From Candidatus Omnitrophota bacterium (lineage in GTDB: Bacteria > Ratteibacteria > UBA8468 > B48-G9 > DSTR01), in contig JAMWDF010000158.1 of the NCBI GenBank assembly GCA_023818865.1, positions 1 to 5,564 of the forward strand: a stretch of 5,564 bases of DNA. The letters run 5' to 3'. How positions within the stretch are numbered: position 1 is the stretch's first letter; the number at the start of each line of letters is the position of its first letter. Under the pieces are notes generated by a model, which saw only the letters and a list, made by a program, of their open reading frames with translations, ran no database searches and had not been told where the DNA came from. Both the position numbers and the translations under genes were made by a program. Positions 1-5,149 of the stretch are shown one piece after another.

Positions 1-247
1 GGACAGCCTCTTTTAAAGCAGCCGTAAGAGTTGTCGTCAGTCCTGAAGCATTCCAGTCAAAAGCAAGAACCGTCCCCAAGGACTGAAACCAGACCGGGTC
101 GGCTAATCTTCGAACAAATTCCTCAGGCCCGAATTCCTCCACAATTACTTCTATCAGGCAGCCAGCCAATCTTTTCATTCGGTCAAAAAGCCACCGAGGG
201 CAAACACCGGTATCCAGAGTGAAGGTTGCTATGCCTCGCTTAAACAT
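1..247 (-). CDS. DUF763 domain protein, N-terminal part (runs off the window)
   Basis: Reading the minus strand from the ATG at 245-247 gives 82 open codons to the window edge. The protein starts MFKRGIATFTLDTGVCPRWL and continues through IVEEFGPEEFVRRLADPVWF to FDWNASGLTTTLTAALKEA. I recognise this from memory as the N-terminus of the DUF763 family (typical members start with KRGIADLPLHGG, then APRWLFERM, GPEEFLRRLSDPFWFQ and an FDWHSSGVTTT-like stretch). The family is widespread in archaea and scattered in bacteria; its biochemical function is unknown to me. A good ribosome site, GAGG at 254-257, lies 6 nt before the ATG. The start overlaps the last 19 bp of the upstream glycosylase gene in another frame, which suggests translational coupling and places this gene at the distal end of the operon. 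Pairing with a DNA glycosylase hints at a nucleic-acid role, but that is inference only. The C-terminal part is not visible. Confidence 0.86.
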   Translation of the reverse strand, partial: MFKRGIATFTLDTGVCPRWLFDRMKRLAGCLIEVIVEEFGPEEFVRRLADPVWFQSLGTVLAFDWNASGLTTTLTAALKEAV

Positions 248-867
248 TTCTTTCCTCTTCGTGCCTTCCCGTCAATGACAATCAAGGCGTGAAAATCCTG
301 ATACACCCGGTAATCCTGGGGCAATCTCTCCTGAAAAAATTCCTGGAGTTTAGAGTAGGAGGACTCTCCCGGAAAGCCGAAAAGTTTTGCCCACCTTCTG
401 GTGTATTCATCAACCACAAACACTGCCTTATCTAAAGCATAAAGCAAAATATCATCCGCCGTCTCTGGACCTATTCCCGAAATAGAAAGTAGCTGCTGAC
501 GAACTTTTCCTACCGGCAGGCTTTTAAGCCTTTTCAAACCGCCGGAATCTTTTTCAATCACCTTTGCCAAGGTTAAGAGCCGAACAGATTTTTGCCGATA
601 AAATCCGGATGGACGAATCAACCTTTCCAGTTGTCCTGGCGACATCTCCACTATATCTCGTAGCAAGAGACAACCGGCCTTCTCTAAGTTTTCCACAGCC
701 TGCTGGACATTAAGCCAGTTTGCTCGCTGGGTGAGAATAGCTTCAATCGCTACCTGTTCTCTCTCCGCCCAGTTCTTCGGCCGCTTACACCACAAAGCCC
801 ATTGTCCAGAAGGCTGCCCATACTGCTTTTTCAGTTCTTCAAAAAAAGGAATTAGGCTTTTAGCCAT
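229..867 (-). CDS. HhH-GPD DNA glycosylase, endonuclease III-related (MagIII-like)
   Basis: A 212-residue helix-hairpin-helix DNA glycosylase, expected to remove damaged bases during base excision repair. Visible elements are the N-terminal EAILTQ helix region (about 42-47), the RPSGFYRQK loop (85-93), the hairpin GIGPETAD (131-138) and FVVDEYTRR, with the catalytic aspartate at D153. Two features depart from true endonuclease III. The hairpin position that carries the lyase lysine (GxGRKTA in E. coli Nth) is Glu135. The C-terminal four-cysteine Fe-S loop is absent: the protein ends GKKCLSEA with a single Cys208. The RPSGFY motif, the GIGxESAD-type hairpin and the missing cluster fit Helicobacter MagIII-type 3-methyladenine glycosylases best, so a monofunctional alkyl-base glycosylase is the likeliest activity (inferred). 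The ATG follows the NikR stop directly (TAG then ATG), and the end overlaps the DUF763 start. An ordinary endonuclease III annotation would overstate what the residues support. Confidence 0.85.
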   Translation of the reverse strand: MAKSLIPFFEELKKQYGQPSGQWALWCKRPKNWAEREQVAIEAILTQRANWLNVQQAVENLEKAGCLLLRDIVEMSPGQLERLIRPSGFYRQKSVRLLTLAKVIEKDSGGLKRLKSLPVGKVRQQLLSISGIGPETADDILLYALDKAVFVVDEYTRRWAKLFGFPGESSYSKLQEFFQERLPQDYRVYQDFHALIVIDGKARRGKKCLSEA

Positions 868-1281
868 CTAAAGCTGTTTTCCGGTCGTAGCCCGAACCAG
901 GTAACCAAATTTGACCCCTTTAACAGATTGGAGAAGATTAGCCAATTCTTCCACCTCTCTGGCTCTTCCTTTAGCGACAATAATCTCCAGACAATGATGA
1001 TGGTCAAGGTGAACATGCTGGCTGGAGATGATTCGCGGGTGAAACTGGTGCTGGACATCAACCAAATGATTAACCAGGTCTCTCCGGTGATGGTCGTAAA
1101 CTAAGGCAATCACTCCGGTAACCAGGATATCTGACTCCCACTGCTGGTTCACCAGTTCTGCTCTGATTAAATCCCCGATGGCTTTGGAACGGGTGGGATA
1201 GTGCCGGCGGCGAATTAACTGGTCAAATTCTTTCAAAACATTCTTCTCCAGCGCCACCCCAAAACGAACTAGTTGTGACAT
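868..1281 (-). CDS. nikR: NikR nickel-responsive transcriptional regulator
   Basis: A full-length 137-residue NikR. It has an N-terminal ribbon-helix-helix DNA-binding domain (about residues 3-43: VRFGVALEKNVLKEFDQLI, then PTRSKAIGDLI), followed by the ACT-like metal-binding tetramerisation domain. All four high-affinity nickel ligands known from E. coli NikR (H76, H87, H89, C95) are present with a constant offset of two: H78, H89, H91 and C97, in VQHQFH, QHVHLD and HHHCLEI. It should bind Ni(II) in the cytoplasm and then repress metal-uptake promoters. An AGGGGAG purine run (1284-1290) sits close in front of the ATG. The gene lies 63 bp after the methyltransferase and abuts the glycosylase. 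Its presence in a series with an ABC-3 metal importer makes that importer its obvious target, and a NikR-like dyad overlies the promoter at the head of the operon. Confidence 0.96.
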   Translation of the reverse strand: MSQLVRFGVALEKNVLKEFDQLIRRRHYPTRSKAIGDLIRAELVNQQWESDILVTGVIALVYDHHRRDLVNHLVDVQHQFHPRIISSQHVHLDHHHCLEIIVAKGRAREVEELANLLQSVKGVKFGYLVRATTGKQL

Positions 1282-1344
1282 ATCTCCCCTCTATTATCTT
1301 ACCCTAAATCTGTTGGTTAGAAAAGGACGCACCGGAAACTGCCG
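1282..1344 (-). other. 63-bp gap upstream of nikR, no clear signal
   Basis: This is the only intergenic space of any size inside the gene series. Read on the minus strand it has TAAGATAAT shortly before nikR, which could serve as a -10, but no convincing -35 at the right distance and no stem followed by a T-run that would end transcription. An imperfect CTTACC/GGTTAG pair is present (5 of 6 bases), but it does not match the dyad at the operon head. I therefore treat nikR as co-transcribed with the upstream genes, with a weak internal promoter possible. Confidence 0.4.
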
Positions 1345-1938
1345 CTATCCAGCCTTTTTGCCTGCCACTAAATAAAATTCCGGTTCATCCACCAAATAAG
1401 AGGGGACAAATCCAGCCTGCTGAAGCAACCCCGCCAGAACCGGGGCCGGAAAAACCACATCTTCAGCCACCTGGGCCATCTGTCGATGATGTTGGTTTAC
1501 CCATTCCCGACCGGCTGGATGGGAAACAATCAAGGTTCCTCCCTTTTTGAGAATTCGGTGGATTTCCTTCAAAGCCACCCGCTGATCAGAAAAATGAGGG
1601 AAAGAAGCATTGGCTATCACTCGGTCAAAAAACTTGTCGGGAAAGTTAGTCTGGTGAATATCCCCGAGGATAACTGTTACGTTTTTCGGGAAGCCTCTTT
1701 TTGTCATTTTTTCTACCATCCCCGGCGCGAAATCAAGGGCATAAACCCGACCCGAAGGACCAACCACCGTTAATAGGAAAGGCACCAAAACGCCTGTTCC
1801 CGCCCCAGCATCCAGAATTGTCTGCCCAGGAGAAATCTCCGCTGCTTGGACTACTCGCTGGAGTTTTTCTGCCTCAACCGAGCCGTTTTCTGCCCAGTTA
1901 CTGGCTAACCGATTAAAAAACTCTCTCTTATCAGACAT
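1345..1938 (-). CDS. Class I SAM-dependent methyltransferase (Methyltransf_11 type)
   Basis: A 197-residue Rossmann-fold methyltransferase. Motif I is ILDAGAGTGVL (41-51). The acidic residue ending strand 2 is D69 in VYALDFAPGM, D93 lies in ILGDIHQ, and FDRVIANASFPHF (104-116) with EIHRILKKGGTLIVSH (125-140) gives motifs IV to VI. It is soluble and cytoplasmic, with no membrane segment. The substrate cannot be read from the sequence. The C-terminal part is rich in histidine (SHPAGREWVNQHHRQM, H140, H150, H151), which could bind a metal or simply shape the active site. The ATG overlaps the permease stop by 8 bp, and the ribosome site is weak, so translation is probably coupled. I recall similar small methyltransferases with a PHF and HPxGR-type segment in anaerobes, but cannot confirm an association with metal-transport genes. 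A role linked to the imported metal is inference from position only. Confidence 0.88.
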   Translation of the reverse strand: MSDKREFFNRLASNWAENGSVEAEKLQRVVQAAEISPGQTILDAGAGTGVLVPFLLTVVGPSGRVYALDFAPGMVEKMTKRGFPKNVTVILGDIHQTNFPDKFFDRVIANASFPHFSDQRVALKEIHRILKKGGTLIVSHPAGREWVNQHHRQMAQVAEDVVFPAPVLAGLLQQAGFVPSYLVDEPEFYLVAGKKAG

Positions 1939-2761
1939 ATCTCTTTTTTCTCTGCCTTTTCGGAGAAAAAATTAAACATAGGAAAAACACTCCGCTGGAA
2001 ACCATTACCACGCTGGCCCCAGCCGGCCAGCGAGCCAGACTAGCCAGCCCTAGGCCAGCCAGACCAGAGAAGATGGAAAAAAGGCAGGAAAATACATACA
2101 TTTTTTTAAGACTATAGGTCAGTTGATAGGCAGCCGCTGCTGGATTAAGGATAAGAGAAAAAACCAGAAGACCGCCGATTGATTTTAGACAAGCGGTGAC
2201 TCCCACCCCGCTAAGAAATAAGACCAAAAAGAAAAAGATGCCGGCCGGGATGCCTACAGCTTTAGCCAGTTCCTGGTTAAAGAGGACTGCCTGGATTTCT
2301 TTAAAGCAGCCAGAAGCCACAAGACATGTTATTGCCGCGGTCACTGCCAGAATTAAGAGGTCGCCTTTTTCCACAGTAAGAAAACTCCCCCAGAGTAAAC
2401 TTAATCCTTGAGTCCTGGCTTCTGGAACCATCCCCATCACTAAGAAAGCCAGCCCCAGGGTAGTGGAAAAAATCACTCCGATTGATGTTTCCGGATGAAG
2501 CCGACCTCGCTCTGAAAGTGGCCCTAATACTCCAGCAGTAACTATACTGAAAGCCATGGCTACCGGTACCACTGGTTGATGCAAACAGATTGCCAGCAAT
2601 CCCCCAGCAAGTGCCGCATGCGAAATAGCTACTGTGAGAAAAGAAATTTTCAACAGGAAAACCCAGACGCCAAGAAAACCGCAGGCAAATCCGCTAAGAA
2701 TCACCGCTAATATGGCTCTTTGGAAAAACGCATAATTAACTAATTCCCCTAATTGGGTCAT
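1931..2761 (-). CDS. ABC-3 family metal-ion permease (ZnuB/TroC-type)
   Basis: A 276-residue inner-membrane protein with about eight or nine hydrophobic segments (roughly 15-37, 41-60, 64-80, 95-112, 133-151, 173-190, 194-212, 222-243, 248-265) and a basic C-terminal tail (KRQRKKRYV). Family hallmarks are ISHAALAGG (46-54), HPETSIGVIFSTTLGL (89-104), the cytoplasmic coupling segment FNQELAKAVGI (161-171) and LKSIGGLLVFSLILNPAAAA (192-211). It forms the transmembrane channel of a cluster A-I importer for Zn, Mn, Fe or possibly Ni, working with the ATPase and binding protein encoded just upstream. Its ATG overlaps the ATPase stop in an ATGA arrangement, with AGGA about 6 nt upstream. The length is normal for the family. 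The family assignment is firm, but the metal is not determined by this subunit; nikR downstream argues for nickel or for nickel-linked control. Confidence 0.93.
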   Translation of the reverse strand: MTQLGELVNYAFFQRAILAVILSGFACGFLGVWVFLLKISFLTVAISHAALAGGLLAICLHQPVVPVAMAFSIVTAGVLGPLSERGRLHPETSIGVIFSTTLGLAFLVMGMVPEARTQGLSLLWGSFLTVEKGDLLILAVTAAITCLVASGCFKEIQAVLFNQELAKAVGIPAGIFFFLVLFLSGVGVTACLKSIGGLLVFSLILNPAAAAYQLTYSLKKMYVFSCLFSIFSGLAGLGLASLARWPAGASVVMVSSGVFFLCLIFSPKRQRKKRYV

Positions 2762-3441
2762 TTTAATTCCTGGACCGCGCTACCTTCCACCTGGAAGAGG
2801 CGGTTACAAAGAGTTTTCAGCAAGTCTAATTCGTGAGAAACAAGTATCGTGGTTATGTTTTTCCCACTGACGACTTGTCTCCAGGAAGTCAGCAATTTTA
2901 GTTTCATCCCCATATCCAACCAGGAAAAAATTTCGTCCAGGAGAAGAAGCTTAGCCTCCTGAGCTAGGGCTCTGGCAATAAGCACTCTTCTTCTTTGCCC
3001 CCCAGAGAGATGACCAAAAGGCAGGGACAATAACTCTTCCGTTTCCAGCTGCTGGACAACCCGATGAACAACCTGGAAATCCTCTACCCCTGGCTGACGG
3101 AAGAGCCCGAGGTGACCCCAACGCCCCATCATTATCACCTCCATCACTGAGGCCGGAAATTCCGGGTCAACCTCTATCGTCTGCGGTACATAGCCGATCG
3201 CCCGGCGCAAACTGTCACCGGTTTTCCCACAAAGATCTTTTCCGAAAACCTGAACTCTGCCCCTAACTACCGGTTTCAGTCCGGCAATTACCCGCAGAAG
3301 AGAAGTCTTCCCCGCTCCATTTGGTCCCAACAAACCTACTGTTTCCCCGGGATAAATCTTCAGGTTAACCCTGTCCAGAATCACTCTCTGCTCGTAGGCC
3401 ACCGTCACTTCATCAAGGGAAACCAAAACTTCTCCAGACAT
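2758..3441 (-). CDS. Metal ABC transporter ATP-binding protein (ZnuC/TroB-type)
   Basis: A 227-residue ABC ATPase that powers the adjacent permease from the cytoplasmic side. Walker A is GPNGAGKT (39-46, K45), the Q-loop is VPQ (Q87), the signature is LSGGQ (145-149), Walker B is LLLLDE (165-170, catalytic E170), the D-loop is WLD (174-176) and the switch histidine is H203 in LVSHELD. The segment YVPQTIEVDPEFPASVMEVIMMGR is typical of ZnuC/MntB-like ATPases. One small deviation is that the residue after the Walker B glutamate is Ile (DEIFSWLD) where the family usually has Pro (DEPF). The start overlaps the end of the binding-protein gene by 29 bp, with GGAG about 11 nt upstream. The protein should be active, as no catalytic residue is missing. 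Confidence 0.95.
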   Translation of the reverse strand: MSGEVLVSLDEVTVAYEQRVILDRVNLKIYPGETVGLLGPNGAGKTSLLRVIAGLKPVVRGRVQVFGKDLCGKTGDSLRRAIGYVPQTIEVDPEFPASVMEVIMMGRWGHLGLFRQPGVEDFQVVHRVVQQLETEELLSLPFGHLSGGQRRRVLIARALAQEAKLLLLDEIFSWLDMGMKLKLLTSWRQVVSGKNITTILVSHELDLLKTLCNRLFQVEGSAVQELK

Positions 3442-4219
3442 GGAAAATTTTCTCCAGATTATTTTTCAGCAGACCTGGCAGGCTTTCCTCTCCAGGGAAG
3501 TTAGAAAAAACAATGTGTTTTGCCTCCAGGTCATTTGCCAGGGATTTCCCGGTATCTCTTCCCGCCTGCAGGTTATCAATTATCAGTTTTACTCCAGCCG
3601 TCTTTCCCTCTTTCAATAAGCTGGCTAATAACTCCGGCGAGAAGTCCTCTTTAGAGCCGTACGTAGCCACTACTTTAAGACCAAGATAAGCACACAAATC
3701 CGCCAAATGGGAGTTACAGATGACTGGGAGGGCCAGCCAACCAGAACTGCTAACTTGCCGTTGGATATCACGGTCTAATTTCTTCAAAGACTCAGAAAGG
3801 TGGTTCAGCCTATTTCTGAAAAACGTCGCTTTATCCGGGAAAAATGAGCACAAAGTGTCGTTTACCAGAATGGCTGCCTGAAGATGAACAGCCGGTATCT
3901 GCCAGTTACCCGGCAAAGAGATGAGTCCTTTTTTCTCCCTGAGGCTGAAAATAGATTTCTCTAAACGGGGAAGATAGGGTTCAAACCCGTGCGCCAGAAA
4001 AAGTTGACACCGTTCCAGAAAGGCCATCTTTTCTACACCAACATCAGCATGTCCTGGACATAGGTTTGAAGTCACCAAAACATTCACTGAAAGTTGGTGG
4101 CCAGCCAGTTCTTTAACTACGGATTCCAGCAAGCTGGTGGTCACTACCACCTGGCCATTGACCGTTGTTGGCGTTCTAACCAGTAAAACTACTAAGAGCC
4201 ACGGAATGACCTTTTTCAT
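3413..4219 (-). CDS. Periplasmic metal-binding protein of a cluster A-I ABC importer (ZnuA-like)
   Basis: I choose the ATG at 4217-4219 (268 aa). It gives a proper signal peptide (MKKVIPWLLVVLLV, cleavage probably near TVNG-Q) and lies two bases after the pseudopilin stop. The open frame extends to a GTG at 4241-4243, adding eight residues that would spoil the n-region. There is no lipobox cysteine. The fold pattern fits ZnuA/TroA: VVVTTSLLESVVKELAG at the start of the mature protein, a long charged linker helix (about 134-156) and a second lobe. Candidate ligands are C54, H57 and D59 (in CPGHAD), H77 (AHGFEPYL), H171 (CNSHLADL) and D215 (IIDNLQAG). The usual PHxFEP segment and the His-rich loop of zinc-specific ZnuA are missing. 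The DNLQAG and FSNFPG stretches recall a less-studied subfamily of this class. It delivers a divalent metal to the permease; nickel is favoured only by the nikR context. Confidence 0.87.
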   Translation of the reverse strand: MKKVIPWLLVVLLVRTPTTVNGQVVVTTSLLESVVKELAGHQLSVNVLVTSNLCPGHADVGVEKMAFLERCQLFLAHGFEPYLPRLEKSIFSLREKKGLISLPGNWQIPAVHLQAAILVNDTLCSFFPDKATFFRNRLNHLSESLKKLDRDIQRQVSSSGWLALPVICNSHLADLCAYLGLKVVATYGSKEDFSPELLASLLKEGKTAGVKLIIDNLQAGRDTGKSLANDLEAKHIVFSNFPGEESLPGLLKNNLEKIFHVWRSFGFP

Positions 4220-4221
4220 TG

Positions 4222-4947
4222 TTAGTAAGCCGTATCCCACCACTCTCGCCAGTTACTCACCACTGTCGGTGAAGAAGGAATGGGATTACCAGAACCATCA
4301 ATATCCTGCGTGTCACTGTGGTAAACTTCTGGTTTCAACCAGCCAGCGTGGCCATCGCCAAAGAGAACATTGGAGCCCCCATTATGAACCCGGCAAACCG
4401 CCCAGTAAGAGGTCGCCCCACCAGCCAGAAAGCCTAAGGGACCTACAGGTGGACCAGCGTTACACCCCCCTCTCCCATCGCTGGACCGACCCCATTCCAC
4501 CACCAGAATTTTCTTTGAAGGATTCCTCACCCGGCTGCCTTTTATTCCCAGAAAACCCGGATAATCAAAATCAGGTGTGGCTGGGTCATTGTAACCAATG
4601 TTGTAGCCCTGGCCATAGTACCAGTTAGTCAGGGGAATAGTCTTCCCATGACGGCTAGGGCAGTAACAGATCCGGTTGCGCATTCCAGGGGTAACATAGG
4701 ACCACAATCTGGTTTTCCAGTCAGGATTGATAGGATAATAATCATCCCAGTCAGCCCGATAAAGTTCAAAGGCAATGGCCATCTGCTTCAGATTAGAGAG
4801 ACACACTGAGGCTCTAGCCTTCTCCCGGGCTTTGCCCAAAGCCGGCAGCAACATCGCCGAGAGAATGGCGATAATCGCTATCACTACCAGAAGCTCTACC
4901 AGCGTGAAGCCAACCCTCCCTATCCCTTCACCTTTCTTGCTTCTCAT
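4222..4947 (-). CDS. Type II secretion/type IV pilin-like protein with H-X9-DG motif
   Basis: A 241-residue pseudopilin. The leader [13 protein letters not shown] is followed by [20 protein letters not shown]. Prepilin peptidase should cut after G13, leaving F14 as the N-methylated first residue and E18 as the conserved Glu+5, and the hydrophobic helix anchors it in the inner membrane. The helix continues into [20 protein letters not shown], the usual pattern of this class. Near the end is H188-X9-D198-G199 (VHNGG...FGDGH), the H-X9-DG processing-associated motif of large pseudopilin families in Planctomycetes/Lentisphaerae/Omnitrophota-like genomes. The start is the ATG at 4945-4947, behind a purine-rich GGGGGAAGG site. 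An in-frame TTG at 4975-4977 would lengthen the leader by ten residues and is less likely. Its function (surface fibre or secretion pseudopilus) is unknown. As first gene of a metal-transport operon, with the next ATG two bases after its stop, it is an unexpected partner. Confidence 0.93.
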   Translation of the reverse strand: MRSKKGEGIGRVGFTLVELLVVIAIIAILSAMLLPALGKAREKARASVCLSNLKQMAIAFELYRADWDDYYPINPDWKTRLWSYVTPGMRNRICYCPSRHGKTIPLTNWYYGQGYNIGYNDPATPDFDYPGFLGIKGSRVRNPSKKILVVEWGRSSDGRGGCNAGPPVGPLGFLAGGATSYWAVCRVHNGGSNVLFGDGHAGWLKPEVYHSDTQDIDGSGNPIPSSPTVVSNWREWWDTAY

Positions 4948-4962
4948 CTTCCTTCCCCCTTT
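4948..4962 (-). promoter_or_regulatory. Ribosome binding site of the pseudopilin gene
   Basis: Minus-strand AAAGGGGG (4955-4962) followed by AAGG (4951-4954) precedes the ATG at 4945-4947. The G-run lies about 8 nt from the start codon, which favours this ATG over the in-frame TTG 30 nt upstream. Confidence 0.7.
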
Positions 4963-4988
4963 GGTTAGAAACAACAAGATAGCCAGTT

Positions 4989-5021
4989 ATGGTAGCATTA
5001 TTTTATAAAACGTGCTACTAT
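4989..5021 (-). promoter_or_regulatory. Inverted-repeat operator over the promoter, candidate NikR site
   Basis: Read on the minus strand the element is ATAGTAGCA-N15-TGCTACCAT: arms at 5013-5021 and 4989-4997, eight of nine positions complementary, the inner six (GTAGCA/TGCTAC) perfect. One arm begins one base after the -35 and covers the spacer; the other lies just past the -10, so a bound protein would block RNA polymerase. Known NikR operators have two 6-7 bp half-sites separated by about 14-16 bp with an AT-rich middle (E. coli GTATGA-N16-TCATAC). The geometry here agrees within one base pair, though the half-site sequence differs. Assignment to the operon's own NikR is inference; Fur/Zur boxes are usually shorter and more compact dyads. 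Confidence 0.66.
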
Positions 5022-5028
5022 CTGTCAA
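5000..5028 (-). promoter_or_regulatory. Sigma-70-type promoter of the metal-transport operon
   Basis: On the minus strand a perfect -35 TTGACA (5023-5028) and a -10 TAAAAT (5000-5005, five of six consensus bases) are separated by exactly 17 bp. Transcription would start near 4993, giving a leader of about 46 nt before the pseudopilin ATG. No other equally good promoter is seen further down the gene series, so this one probably drives the transporter genes and nikR too. Confidence 0.85.
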
Positions 5029-5049
5029 GTGCCTATCTTCCCAGCAAGA

Positions 5050-5079
5050 TTGACATTCTTTTCCAACCAGCCATATAAT
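5050..5079 (+). promoter_or_regulatory. Sigma-70-type promoter of the OmpA-like gene
   Basis: A perfect -35 TTGACA (5050-5055) and a perfect -10 TATAAT (5074-5079) are spaced 18 bp apart on the plus strand. Transcription would start near 5086, about 64 nt before the ATG at 5150. The -35 boxes of the two divergent promoters are only 21 bp apart, so proteins bound at one could affect the other. The GTAGCA/TGCTAC dyad does not overlap this promoter. Confidence 0.85.
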
Positions 5080-5112
5080 GACAAAAACTAAGAAGAAAAC
5101 TGGGGAACAAGA

Positions 5113-5136
5113 ATGAACCGCTTGTGTCTAATTTGA
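5113..5136 (+). CDS. Possible 7-codon leader ORF (MNRLCLI)
   Basis: The ATG at 5113-5115 is preceded 7 nt upstream by GGGG (5102-5105), a better ribosome site than the following gene has. It encodes MNRLCLI and stops with TGA at 5134-5136, 13 nt before the OmpA-like start and in a different frame. Ribosomes finishing here could reinitiate at 5150. A weak stem, CGCTT (5119-5123) with AAGCG (5139-5143), spans its end. It may be chance: seven codons cannot be supported by coding statistics. Confidence 0.3.
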   Translation: MNRLCLI

Positions 5137-5149
5137 AAAAGCGATAGCC

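Noticed and set aside
31..222. A 63-codon open frame on the plus strand
   Set aside because: It lies wholly opposite the DUF763 coding region, which has a recognisable family sequence and a ribosome site; the plus-strand product resembles nothing.
852..1061. Minus-strand open frame overlapping nikR and the glycosylase start
   Set aside because: It runs out of frame inside nikR, whose four nickel ligands and domain layout are intact, so it is a shadow.
1295..1320. CTTACC/GGTTAG imperfect dyad before nikR as a second NikR site
   Set aside because: Only five of six bases pair, the spacing is short, and the half-site does not match the dyad at the operon head.
1486..1916. Two plus-strand open frames opposite the methyltransferase
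   Set aside because: They lie antisense to a complete methyltransferase with all motifs; no ribosome site or family resemblance.
2015..2070. Repeated GCCAG units on the plus strand
   Set aside because: They encode the Ala/Gly/Leu-rich SGLAGLGLASLARWPAG stretch of a permease membrane segment, so they reflect coding composition and not a repeat element.
4241..4243. GTG start for the binding protein, eight residues upstream
   Set aside because: It adds MVGYGLLT before a classic MKK signal-peptide start and would overlap the pilin gene; the ATG at 4217-4219 fits better.
4137..4628. A 163-codon plus-strand open frame across the pilin and binding-protein junction
   Set aside because: Antisense to two well-supported genes; the product is rich in Pro, Ser and His with no recognisable domain.
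4975..4977. TTG start for the pseudopilin
   Set aside because: The ATG at 4945-4947 has a strong purine-rich ribosome site and a leader of typical length; the TTG would lie very close to the predicted transcript start.
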